Assembly: GCF_040151475.1 (NCBI RefSeq)
Contig: NZ_JBDKWG010000142.1
Span: 1 to 64,000 of the forward strand
Reading direction: 5' to 3'
DNA: 64,000 bases
Origin: CAXBNB01 sp040151475
Lineage (GTDB): Bacteria > Bacteroidota > Bacteroidia > Cytophagales > Cyclobacteriaceae
The number at the start of each line of letters is the position of its first letter. The first letter of the stretch is position 1. Of this stretch, positions 54,189 through 62,976 are shown one piece after another. The position numbers and the translations under genes were made by a program. Under the pieces are notes generated by a model. That model did not search any database and was not told the DNA's origin. It saw nothing but the letters and a program-made list of their open reading frames with translations.

Positions 54189-55847
54189 CTAATCAAGCAA
54201 AAGTACTTGCCCCTGATTAAGAAGTTTGGCCTCTAAATCTTCATAAGACACATCCTGTACGGCTATATTTTTATCGATAGCAATACCGGCAGCTGTGGCA
54301 GCAGATTCACCAAGTATCATAAACACCGGTTCCATTCGAATAGAGCCAAAAGCTATGTGGCTTGAAGACACACACACAGGAACCAACAGGTTGGTACATT
54401 CCTTCTTTTTGGGAGTAAGTGACTGGTATGAAATCTGATACGGATGGTGTGGATGAACTCCAATGTCTCCTTCATTTTGCACGTAACCATCCTCCGTAAT
54501 ATAACGCTGGATATTGTGAGAATCCATGGTGTATGAACCCATACCGACCGGAGAGGGTACTTTTCGTTTTCCAAGTACATCATTTTCGGTAGTTACATAT
54601 TCACCAATCATTCGGCGTGCCTCCCTGATGTATAATTGATGAGGCCAGTTGCCATTGTCTGTAAATTCATCTTTTGCCAGCCCCCATTCATTCATCTCAT
54701 CTTGTATGTCTTTTGGTACTCTTGGGTCATTGGCTACAAAATACAACAAGCCTTTTTGGTAGTCTTCATGTTCCTTTATTATCTCTTTTCTTCTTTCATA
54801 AGATGCTTCAGGATAATCATAATTCATTCCTATATTGTCGCTACTGAATGGGCCGTGGTTGTTGGTATCCGTTTTCCTATTCGGAATCACATCAAACTTA
54901 TTAAACCATTCTTTCCAACCTGTTTCAAATACTCTTGCTAATAATTCATATTGTTTTGGGTCGTAGTTTTCCGGTTTAGGAAATGGTACCCTGTTGTCGG
55001 GGTGATTGCTCATACAAGTACGGAAACAATAAGCCTGAACTTTGTTGTCACCATCTCCTCTCTTCCCAGGATTTTCAACAGATATCTTTGGCAACACACC
55101 ACTGGTGCTATCACCAGGAATTTTATATGGGCTGATCTTCATATCGCCAAAGTGGTGGCCATGATGTAATACCCCAACCTGAATTCCATTCCATTCTTCA
55201 TCATAAACATCTACAGCTTCCCGACCAACGTGATAACTCACTCCTGATGCTGCCATCAAATCCCCTTCATAAGTGGCATCAATAAATACTTTCCCTTTAT
55301 AGGTTTTTCCACTCAGTGTAGTAAAAGATGTTATTTTACCATTTTCTACATTTACTCCTGTATTTCTGTCAAGCCATTCATTACGATAGATAGTTATATT
55401 ATTCTCTGACACAAAATCTTCAAATACCTGCTCTGCAATATGTGGTTCAAAAATCCACATGGTTCTGTTTTTTCCGTCTATAGCAGGTGTACCCTGTCCC
55501 TTATTTCCATATTCGGATTTTTTCTCCCATTTCCATGCCGTATCATCGTTGTAATAAGTCCAGACCCTGTGATAAAACTCCCGTGACAGGCCACCTATGG
55601 TTTCTTTGTTACCTGTATCTGTGAATCCCAGCCCACCTGCAGAAAGCCCTCCCAAATGCGTGTCAGGAGAAACTACAATTACTGATTTGCCGGAGCGAAC
55701 TACCTCCACGGCAGCTATAATGGCTGCTGATGTTCCTCCATATATTATCACATCCGCTTTTTCTGATGAATCATCAGGTGTACATGAAGAGAGGTAAAGT
55801 GCTAAAATGGCGAGATATAAGTAGATTGATTTGAAATAGCGATGCAT
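54189..55847 (-). CDS. FAD-dependent oxidoreductase, lipoprotein, copy 1
   Basis: The 552-residue protein has a lipoprotein signal (LYLSSCTPDDSSE), so it is periplasmic or surface-exposed. It has the FAD-binding motif ADVIIYGGTSAAIIAAVEV, GGLSAGGLGFTDTG, FIDATYEGDLMAASG, and a C-terminal LLVPVCVSSSHIAFGSIRME followed by GESAATAAGIA. This is the FAD_oxidored (PF12831-type) family, often found in glycan-utilisation loci and sometimes annotated as xanthan lyase. It is 33 bp downstream of a close paralogue. Confidence 0.87.
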   Translation of the reverse strand: MHRYFKSIYLYLAILALYLSSCTPDDSSEKADVIIYGGTSAAIIAAVEVVRSGKSVIVVSPDTHLGGLSAGGLGFTDTGNKETIGGLSREFYHRVWTYYNDDTAWKWEKKSEYGNKGQGTPAIDGKNRTMWIFEPHIAEQVFEDFVSENNITIYRNEWLDRNTGVNVENGKITSFTTLSGKTYKGKVFIDATYEGDLMAASGVSYHVGREAVDVYDEEWNGIQVGVLHHGHHFGDMKISPYKIPGDSTSGVLPKISVENPGKRGDGDNKVQAYCFRTCMSNHPDNRVPFPKPENYDPKQYELLARVFETGWKEWFNKFDVIPNRKTDTNNHGPFSSDNIGMNYDYPEASYERRKEIIKEHEDYQKGLLYFVANDPRVPKDIQDEMNEWGLAKDEFTDNGNWPHQLYIREARRMIGEYVTTENDVLGKRKVPSPVGMGSYTMDSHNIQRYITEDGYVQNEGDIGVHPHHPYQISYQSLTPKKKECTNLLVPVCVSSSHIAFGSIRMEPVFMILGESAATAAGIAIDKNIAVQDVSYEDLEAKLLNQGQVLLLD

Positions 55848-55880
55848 GTTTTAGATTTATAGGTGAAAGGTATAGTCTTT

Positions 55881-57533
55881 TCAGTTTTTTAGAATCTGTT
55901 TGTCTTTAAGCAATATTTTTTCCAGTTTTTTGTAGTTGACATCCTGCACTGCTACTTTGTCGTCTATGGCTATGCAAGCTGCAGTTGCTGCTGACTGGCC
56001 AAGTATCATAAACACAGGCTCCATGCGAATGGAACCAAAAGCCATGTGGGTAGATGATGGGCAAGCAGGTACAAAGAGGTTGTTACATTCTTTCTTTTTA
56101 GGAACGATAGACTCGTAAGCAATCGGGTAAGGCCCAAAACCTCCAACTTCTACATCTCCTTCATTTTTCACGTAACCTTCTTTGGTGACATACCTTTGGA
56201 CATGATGTGAATCCATAGTATAAGCCCCCATGCCCACCGATTTTTCAACAGGTAATTTTTGTTTACAATGATTTTCTGTCATCACAAAATCACTGACCAT
56301 ACGACGCACTTCACGCACATAAAGCTGTGGTGACCAATTACCATATTTTTCGTATTCATCCTTTGGCAATCCCCATCGACTGATCTCTTTTCTAATGGAT
56401 TCAGGAATACGGGGATGGTAGGCCAGTGTCCACATCAGACCCAATTGATAGGTCTTGTGAGCCTCCCGGATTTTATCTCTGGTTTCATAATCTCCTTCAG
56501 CATAATTATAGTTTCTGCCAATATAGTCAGTGGAAAACGGTCCTCTGTTGTTCCAATCCGTTTTTCGGTTGGGCATATCAGACGGAATAAAGTAAGGTGA
56601 TTTGGCTCCTGCTTCGATTGCTCTAAACAGCAATTCGTATTCCAGTTCATTGTAACCTTCCGGTTTTTTAAATGGAATTCTATTTTCAGGCGCATCAGTC
56701 AAGCACATCCGATAACAATATGCTTGTATTTTGCTGTCAGCAGTACCATCTCTTTGTATGTCTGGATTAATATTGGGCAGTAAGCCACTACTTGGTTCAC
56801 CAGTTCTGATGTAGGGATCAACACCATCAGGAAATTGATGGTGTTTGGCTAATGCAGTCTGAACTCCATTTAATGTTTCTCCATACTGATCGTTGCTTTC
56901 CCTACCTACTGTATAACTCACTCCCGATAGAGCCATTAAGTCTCCTTCGTAGGTGGCATCTATAAACATGTTGGCAGAAAACACCTTTCCGGATTCCATC
57001 TTGATCGTTTCAATCCTTCCTTTGTTGAGCTGCACTTCAGCACTCAGATCAAGTCTTTCATTGTATATGACTTTCACCTCATTTTCACGAATCATATCTT
57101 CGTAAATTTCCAATGCCATACTGGGCTCGAATGTCCACATCGCATCTTCTTGATTATTGGTACGTGTTTGGCCTCCGTCTTTGTATTCCTCTCGCTTCTG
57201 CCATTTCCAATTCTCAGGATCCTGATATTTTTTGGCTACCCTTTTATAAAATTCTCTTGAAAGGCCTCCAATAACCTGCTTATTTCCAATATCGGTTTGT
57301 CCCAAACCTCCGGTAGTCAATCCTCCCAATCGGTCGGCAGGTTCAATTAACACGACCGTCTTACCCATTTTTTTTGCCTGAATAGCAGCTACAACTCCCG
57401 CCGATGTACCTCCATATACTACTATATCAAAAGTCGTATCACTGGTTTGGGCAAGAGAAAAAACCGATAAGTGTAAAAATATAATGGTTGAAAGTATGCA
57501 GAACCTTCTCGAATGATTTGATAAACAGGTCAT
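55881..57533 (-). CDS. FAD-dependent oxidoreductase, secreted, copy 2
   Basis: The 550-residue protein has a signal peptide ending near SLAQT (residue 29) and no lipobox, unlike its paralogue. FAD and substrate motifs match copy 1: FDIVVYGGTSAGVVAAIQA, RLGGLTTGGLGQTDIGN, FIDATYEGDLMALSG, VGMGAYTMDSHHVQRYV, CNNLFVPACPSSTHMAFGS and GQSAATAACIA. The two share long identical stretches, so they arose by tandem duplication. The reaction is unknown. Confidence 0.87.
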   Translation of the reverse strand: MTCLSNHSRRFCILSTIIFLHLSVFSLAQTSDTTFDIVVYGGTSAGVVAAIQAKKMGKTVVLIEPADRLGGLTTGGLGQTDIGNKQVIGGLSREFYKRVAKKYQDPENWKWQKREEYKDGGQTRTNNQEDAMWTFEPSMALEIYEDMIRENEVKVIYNERLDLSAEVQLNKGRIETIKMESGKVFSANMFIDATYEGDLMALSGVSYTVGRESNDQYGETLNGVQTALAKHHQFPDGVDPYIRTGEPSSGLLPNINPDIQRDGTADSKIQAYCYRMCLTDAPENRIPFKKPEGYNELEYELLFRAIEAGAKSPYFIPSDMPNRKTDWNNRGPFSTDYIGRNYNYAEGDYETRDKIREAHKTYQLGLMWTLAYHPRIPESIRKEISRWGLPKDEYEKYGNWSPQLYVREVRRMVSDFVMTENHCKQKLPVEKSVGMGAYTMDSHHVQRYVTKEGYVKNEGDVEVGGFGPYPIAYESIVPKKKECNNLFVPACPSSTHMAFGSIRMEPVFMILGQSAATAACIAIDDKVAVQDVNYKKLEKILLKDKQILKN

Positions 57534-57823
57534 AAATTATGTTTTATTATTTGTTTGCAATTTCTTCAGGGTAGTATTTCATTGGATAATTAGGGCTGAA
57601 TATAATCATATTATTCCATGTGGCAAGATCATTATTCAGATCAAAAAATTGTTCTTCACATGTATAATTACATAAAAACAGTTCTTACTCCCGGTAAGTG
57701 TAATATGATATGGTTTCCAAATTAGACTTTGTATAAAATAAATATATTTATACCTATACCTTGCGAAACTCCAGTATTTCCCATTTCTCTTATTATAACT
57801 TTTCTGAAATTCTTTGCGAAGCA
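57534..57823. other. Gap with nothing assigned
   Basis: This 290-bp AT-rich gap lies between the oxidoreductase gene and the DUF3857 operon. I find no ORF with recognisable features, no RNA and no clear terminator or promoter. Confidence 0.4.
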
Positions 57824-59737
57824 TTAGGTTTTATCTACAAAAACAGCTTTGGATTTATCCGCTTTGATTACTTTCTGGCAAAAGTTTCTGTAGTCTTCAT
57901 AGAGTTCTTTTGGGAAACGGCCCTTATTGTATTCCCTTCTTCTGACATAGATAAGTTTGCCGTCTTCAAAGGAAACTGCCGAGTTGTATTTACCAAATTC
58001 TGAAATAATTTCTACAGGTTCGGGTAAATATTCGGAATGTAAATGGGCAGGAATTTGATATACCACCGTATCTACATCTATTCCTTGAAAATCCAGCACC
58101 AAATCGGTTTTTCGCTCTTCGTATTTTTTAGGAACATAAGTATCCTTGTTTAACAAATTAAGCCCAAGGAAAACCCGCTTGCCATTTGGTTTTGCCATTC
58201 TGGGAATATCTACTTTCATATTCTGAACAACCGAAGGTATTTTGTTCTTTATTTCGTCGAAACTAAAATCCTGAATAGTAAAGTCTGGTATTTCAGTGTT
58301 CTTATAGATCCATTTTCTTTGCTCTTCACTTCCATTATTTAAATACTGATTGACATTTTTGTTTTCATATTGCAATCCAGAGTAAACTATTTCCACGTTG
58401 GCCTGAGCACTTCCATCCTTTGAAACATTCACTTGAGCTACTGTATGTTGAGTGTTTATTTGTTTGTTGTAAACCGGAGTATGAACGATTTTCCCTCCAT
58501 CCTCAGCAATCAATAGCACATCTCTATCTCCGGTAAAACTTCCCATGTAACCGAAAGGGTTGGTCTGGCTGGTACACTCCAACCACAACGTGTCCTGCTT
58601 GTTTGGCACACACAAAATGGCATGGTTAAATCTACTTGCAGAAAAATCCGGATCTAGTTCAGGAGGATTATCACCAGCATAAACAAGGGTATAATTTGAA
58701 GGAATGTTTACGGCTTTCAATAAGGAATACGCATAGTTAGAAAGTGCCTTACAATCCCCATATCCCAAGTCATCTACCACTGATGCAGGAAAAGGCTGAT
58801 AGCCCCCAATACCTAATTGAATGCTTACATACCTGGTTTTATCCTGCATATATTGATACACTGCATGCACCTTATCTTCAACTGATTCGAAACTTCCTGT
58901 AATACTTTTTATTTCCTGAACCGTCTCTGGCGGCAAATCTGAACGGCCACTATTGAGTCCGGCAATCCATTTCCCAAATGAAGACCAGGTACTTAAGTCT
59001 CCATCATAACCATCGTAATGAAATTTAGAAGGAGAACAATATATTATGGGACACATTTCACTAAACGGTGGCCCATTTGATTCTCTTTCTTTTGATTTCA
59101 AATTGTTAAACTGAATATTCAAATAAACTATCCCGTCCTTTTCTGCTCGATCAAATTCTTTATCAATATTGTGGTATTTAATTCGGGGTAAAAACTCCAA
59201 TGGAGAAGAAATAGAAAAAAGAGAGTTGATCACAGAAACATTTTGACCAGGCAATACTGACCAACTGGGAATATGATAGGTAAACTTATATTCTATCTCT
59301 ATTTCAAATTCTACAATATAAGGGTAGTCACTTTGTTTTAAATCCGCATGTTGGTACCGATTGTCATCGAAGATAGTATTTCCAGAGGTAGCACTTTGAT
59401 CTATTATTTCAGATTTTTTAAGCTTTTCATGCTCATTTCCATTCTGGTCATATACTACACCTTTGAAGGAGTTGATCTTTGAAAGTTTATCATACCCTAT
59501 GGTTTTTGTGGCATAGAATTTTCCTTTAGCGTTAAGAATTGCCGCAACACTGTGAATAGAATATACTGCACGGTTATCTGATTTGATTTCATATTTTCCT
59601 TCATCCAAAAAATAAACCACATTGGCATTTTCTTTCAAAGAATCGGGTATAGCTTCTATGCTGTATTTGACCTGTCCGAATGCCACAGCAGACGACAAAT
59701 AGAAAAGTAAGAAAAAAGAAAATTTATACTTCATCAC
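57824..59737 (-). CDS. DUF3857/transglutaminase-like protein, intact catalytic triad
   Basis: The 637-residue exported protein (signal ends near VAFGQV) has an N-terminal DUF3857 strand domain (AAILNAKGKFYATKTIGYDK) and a transglutaminase core. That core has Cys in GYGDCKALSNYAYSLLKA, His in SRFNHAILCV and Asp-equivalent Glu in LWLECTSQTNPFG. The C-terminal ~200 residues are a strand-rich domain. It overlaps the upstream paralogue by 4 nt. Function is unknown. A protease or amide hydrolase in the periplasm is plausible. Confidence 0.87.
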   Translation of the reverse strand: MMKYKFSFFLLFYLSSAVAFGQVKYSIEAIPDSLKENANVVYFLDEGKYEIKSDNRAVYSIHSVAAILNAKGKFYATKTIGYDKLSKINSFKGVVYDQNGNEHEKLKKSEIIDQSATSGNTIFDDNRYQHADLKQSDYPYIVEFEIEIEYKFTYHIPSWSVLPGQNVSVINSLFSISSPLEFLPRIKYHNIDKEFDRAEKDGIVYLNIQFNNLKSKERESNGPPFSEMCPIIYCSPSKFHYDGYDGDLSTWSSFGKWIAGLNSGRSDLPPETVQEIKSITGSFESVEDKVHAVYQYMQDKTRYVSIQLGIGGYQPFPASVVDDLGYGDCKALSNYAYSLLKAVNIPSNYTLVYAGDNPPELDPDFSASRFNHAILCVPNKQDTLWLECTSQTNPFGYMGSFTGDRDVLLIAEDGGKIVHTPVYNKQINTQHTVAQVNVSKDGSAQANVEIVYSGLQYENKNVNQYLNNGSEEQRKWIYKNTEIPDFTIQDFSFDEIKNKIPSVVQNMKVDIPRMAKPNGKRVFLGLNLLNKDTYVPKKYEERKTDLVLDFQGIDVDTVVYQIPAHLHSEYLPEPVEIISEFGKYNSAVSFEDGKLIYVRRREYNKGRFPKELYEDYRNFCQKVIKADKSKAVFVDKT

Positions 59738-61761
59738 ACTTTTTTAAGAACCAATTGCTCATTCTGTTTCGCCACTATTTGAGCGAAAAACTCTTTGATA
59801 TAAGCATATTCGTTCATTACAAACAAAGTTTTATAAATATTGAGTTTACTCATAACTATCAACTTACCTCCACTCATCATCACGGAGTAAACAAATCTGC
59901 CAGCTCTGTCAGGCAGCAGCACAGTGAAAGGTTTGACAGGAGCCTCCAATTGATAACCCTCTGGCAATGTATAAGTGACATAATAAACTTCTTCAATAGG
60001 ACATGAAAAATCTATAGGGTATTCTCTTTTTTCCAATGAAAATGGGTTTTTTTCATACTTGCCGGAAAGTAAAGGATCCAGATAAATGATATCTCCTAAA
60101 CTTTCGACACCACTATTTATTTCTGCATCATATTTTACCACAAAGGGTTTGTCGTAATCCTGCTCATTTTCTACTTCTATCTTTTCAATTTCCCATTTAG
60201 AATTTGACTTTAAATCTGTTATAAAATCTTCCTGTCCTTTGCTGAAATACTTTTTTCTTTCACTCAGTCCATTATAGCCTTCAAAATTGAAGTGTAGAAA
60301 ACCTGACAGTTCTCCGTCTTCGGTTATGTTTATTTCTCCACCTACCTTGGTTGATTTATTATATGTAGAAGGAATATCCACCCATCCGTGATTGGTTTCA
60401 GAGATAACATACCCTTGTCCGTTAAGGCATCTTTCCGGAAGGGCAGTGATAGGTAAATATGGCTCGGTGGCATCAAGTAACATGATATTTTCTCCAAGTT
60501 GCACTTTGCAAATCACATAATTGAACTGGCTGGAAACAGCAATATGAGTTCTTACCATTCCATGATCTCTGGTACTTATGATTACAGGATCTGCATTTAT
60601 ACCAGCCTTTTTCAACATACTGGTCAACAACAGGTTAATTTCAGCAGAAGACCCTTCCCCATCGTCATAAGGTTTTTTCAGGTTGCTTTCCAGGTATTTG
60701 GTCTTGTTTCCATTCCATTTCACTTTTTTCTTAACAAAAGCATATATCTTATTCACTCTGTCTTCTTCAGAATCCTGATCAGATATTATGCCATCCAGTT
60801 CCTTCTTCAAAAAACCGGAACTCTCTACCTTCCCTCCAAAAAAATCATAATCCAAAAATTGTTTGTTTACCTCTTCCCATGTTCCTCTCAGATACCTTAT
60901 AGGTTGATTAGGGAATTTTGTGCTTTCCAATTCAAAACTTACCCTTGAAATGTAGTTTTTAGAGGTAGTCATATAAGGTTCCGAAATAAACGCAGGAACA
61001 TCCTTGGCCACCCATCTGTTAATTACATTTTGAGCATCATAGTCATTTGTATATCCTGAGTTTCGCTCACCCGATACCGGGTCAATACCACTACTTACCC
61101 TGATGGTAAAGCTTTGTCTTCCGCTTTCTTGCTCTTGAATAAACATAGGAATATATCCCTGGAAATTTTTTTGATACCTGTAATATTCAATAAAGCTGGC
61201 ACGGTACTCACTCCAGGCAACAGGAATCTGATACTGAAACTGCCAACCCCTGTAATTGAAATAAAAATCTGACCTTATTGAATAAGTGAATTCTATGATT
61301 GATCCTTCTTTTACATTGGGCATAGTGAACTTTACTTTGTCATAATTGTCATCTACATTTTCATTGAATATAGACTCTTTTTCCAGTTTTGTCTTTTCAA
61401 CCTTACTCCCATCAAGATTATAAGTCACTCCCTTTAGCCCGCTAAATACCTCTTTTCTACCGTCACTATTGTACAGCATGACTTCATGGTCTGCCCATGC
61501 ATAGCCGTCTTTGTTAATGATTTTTATTCTAACATGCCTTTCAAAAATCACCTGAAATTGATCGTTACCATAGTCAAAATGAGAAGTGCCATAATCCATT
61601 AAAATTACGGCATTGGCATTGGTGTCTTTTTCATAGAGTTTCATTTTTAGCTGTTCCAAAGGGACATCTCCAAATTTAATCGGAGGCTTTTCAGAATAAC
61701 CTGCCAAGGGGATGAGCAGAAAAATAAGCACCAGGGCAAAAGGAGGTTTTGCAAGTTTCAT
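59734..61761 (-). CDS. DUF3857/transglutaminase-like protein lacking catalytic Cys/His
   Basis: The 675-residue exported protein has the same layout as the following gene: a signal peptide (LIFLLIPLAGYSEK), DUF3857 (VFSGLKGVTYNLDGSKVEKT), then a transglutaminase fold (IYAFVKKKVKWNGNKTKYLE). The Cys position reads GEGSSAEINLLLTSMLKKAG and the His position reads QFNYVICKV, so Cys is Ser and His is Tyr. Only the Asp (MLLDATEP) remains. It is probably a catalytically inactive partner, paired with the active copy in a 4-nt overlap. The 5' flank has a 25-bp palindrome. Confidence 0.85.
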   Translation of the reverse strand: MKLAKPPFALVLIFLLIPLAGYSEKPPIKFGDVPLEQLKMKLYEKDTNANAVILMDYGTSHFDYGNDQFQVIFERHVRIKIINKDGYAWADHEVMLYNSDGRKEVFSGLKGVTYNLDGSKVEKTKLEKESIFNENVDDNYDKVKFTMPNVKEGSIIEFTYSIRSDFYFNYRGWQFQYQIPVAWSEYRASFIEYYRYQKNFQGYIPMFIQEQESGRQSFTIRVSSGIDPVSGERNSGYTNDYDAQNVINRWVAKDVPAFISEPYMTTSKNYISRVSFELESTKFPNQPIRYLRGTWEEVNKQFLDYDFFGGKVESSGFLKKELDGIISDQDSEEDRVNKIYAFVKKKVKWNGNKTKYLESNLKKPYDDGEGSSAEINLLLTSMLKKAGINADPVIISTRDHGMVRTHIAVSSQFNYVICKVQLGENIMLLDATEPYLPITALPERCLNGQGYVISETNHGWVDIPSTYNKSTKVGGEINITEDGELSGFLHFNFEGYNGLSERKKYFSKGQEDFITDLKSNSKWEIEKIEVENEQDYDKPFVVKYDAEINSGVESLGDIIYLDPLLSGKYEKNPFSLEKREYPIDFSCPIEEVYYVTYTLPEGYQLEAPVKPFTVLLPDRAGRFVYSVMMSGGKLIVMSKLNIYKTLFVMNEYAYIKEFFAQIVAKQNEQLVLKKV

Positions 61762-61790
61762 AAAGTTGGTAGTTTAGATTGGTCTGCTCC

Positions 61791-61815
61791 AATTTAATTA
61801 ATGATTAATTAAATT
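61791..61815. promoter_or_regulatory. 25-bp palindrome upstream of the DUF3857 operon
   Basis: AATTTAATTAAT and ATTAATTAAATT form perfect 12-bp arms around a single G, 29 nt before the start of the DUF3857 pair. It is a candidate operator, or simply an AT-rich structure. Confidence 0.35.
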
Positions 61816-62046
61816 AATAACCCTTCTTACCAGAAATATTTCTAAAATGAATAAATAAAAACCAAATCATGAGATTAGTACTATCATAAACTGTTTTTAT
61901 TATATTGTGAACCCAAAGACAATAGAATAGAGATGATCAGGTGTAGTTTTTGATAGAAGCCTCTATCATAATCTGTACATCGAAGCTAGTGTTCATCGCA
62001 GAATCAATCATTTCAATTCTTTTTTTATAGTGTAACATTTTGATAT

Positions 62047-62082
62047 AAAAAAAATCCCAATCACTTTATTATGATTGGGATT
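62047..62082 (-). terminator. Terminator in repeat copy 1
   Basis: On the minus strand the hairpin AATCCCAATC...GATTGGGATT (arms 62073-62082 and 62053-62062) is followed by a run of T (62047-62054 as A on the plus strand). It should end the RHS/lipoprotein transcript. Confidence 0.7.
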
Positions 62083-62171
62083 CCATTTGCTTCTGTACAC
62101 ATAGACCGAGACTAAGTCTCTGCTTTTCATTGATTACTTTCAAGTCTCCTTCGGAAGACTTAAAAGAACGG
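62053..62171. repeat. 119-bp direct repeat, copy 1
   Basis: It is near-identical to 62237-62355 (a few substitutions). It contains the terminator hairpin, a GAGAC/GTCTC hairpin and an AAGTCT/AGACTT hairpin capped by a C(TTCG)G tetraloop. It is separated from copy 2 by 65 bp of RHS-coding sequence. Confidence 0.85.
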
Positions 62172-62235
62172 GGTCAATGCCTTTGTTCAGGTCTTTGACC
62201 ATATTGCCGTTGGCATCATAGAGGTATTCTTCATC
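62140..62235 (-). pseudogene. RHS-repeat fragment
   Basis: Read on the minus strand, the frame gives EEYLYDANGNMVKDLNKGID, a typical RHS/YD repeat unit, then PVLLSLPKET and a stop. An in-frame stop lies just upstream in the hairpin, and there is no start. The RHS similarity ends at about 62172, where repeat copy 1 begins. It is a scrap of an RHS gene trapped between the two direct repeats. Confidence 0.75.
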
Positions 62236-62236
62236 G

Positions 62237-62355
62237 AATCCCAATCACTTTATTATGATTGGGATTCCTTTTACTTCTGTACACATAGACCGAGACCAAG
62301 TCTCTGCTTTTCACTCATTACTTTCAAGTCTCCTTCGGAAGACTTAAAAGAACGG
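62237..62355. repeat. 119-bp direct repeat, copy 2
   Basis: It has the same sequence as copy 1 with a few changes, ending 24 nt before the lipoprotein stop codon. The hairpin AATCCCAATC/GATTGGGATT (62237-62266) is present, but the T-run is replaced by the RHS fragment, so it has lost a proper terminator tail. Confidence 0.85.
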
Positions 62356-62379
62356 ATTTTTGATTTCTTTACAAAATAA

Positions 62380-62967
62380 TTAATCGACTTCATTGTAGAT
62401 GTGTATACTTTTCAAAGAATCATTTATGAACTCAAAGGTATGAGAGGAATACCCCTCTTCATCTTCAATTACAAACTTATTGATCGCATCTTTGTTTTCA
62501 ATATTGAATACCTTCGTAAAAGATTCTTTTGACATACCTACTTTTATATTTTTCGATAATTCTACAGTTGAGCTTCTAAGAATTGCGGTATTAAAGTGCA
62601 CTTTTTTTGCAGTACTATAGAATATAACAGTATCATTTCTTGATGTGTATATCAAAAATTTATCATCACTAGAAGAATGCGTATTACTGTATGGCTGACT
62701 ATTAAAATGAAATTTATCTCCTAATACCTCATTAACCTTAGATGTATCAATTTTAAAAGTAAATGGGTTTGCCGAAAACTCATTATTCAAAACATAACCT
62801 GTTGCAGATTTATTTTGGTTTAATGAATCAACAGTTTCAGAATCATTCTTAACAAAGGAAGCGGCTTCCTGTTGATTTTTCACAACCATAACTTCTTTCG
62901 CATTCTCGGTTGATGGCTTACAACTGATCAAAACAATGAATAATATGGGGCATATCTTATTTTTCAT
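62380..62967 (-). CDS. Small lipoprotein, candidate immunity protein
   Basis: The 195-residue lipoprotein has lipobox LISC at about residues 13-16 and a Ser/Lys/Asn-rich linker, followed by a compact strand-rich domain (LIYTSRNDTVIFYSTAKKVH, HTFEFINDSLKSIHIYNEVD). I recognise no family. It starts 9 nt after the RHS-M23 gene, the usual position for an immunity gene in polymorphic-toxin loci. A lipid-anchored periplasmic protein is the expected form of immunity against a peptidoglycan hydrolase. Function is inferred from position and localisation. Confidence 0.6.
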   Translation of the reverse strand: MKNKICPILFIVLISCKPSTENAKEVMVVKNQQEAASFVKNDSETVDSLNQNKSATGYVLNNEFSANPFTFKIDTSKVNEVLGDKFHFNSQPYSNTHSSSDDKFLIYTSRNDTVIFYSTAKKVHFNTAILRSSTVELSKNIKVGMSKESFTKVFNIENKDAINKFVIEDEEGYSSHTFEFINDSLKSIHIYNEVD

Positions 62968-62976
62968 AGTTTTAGC

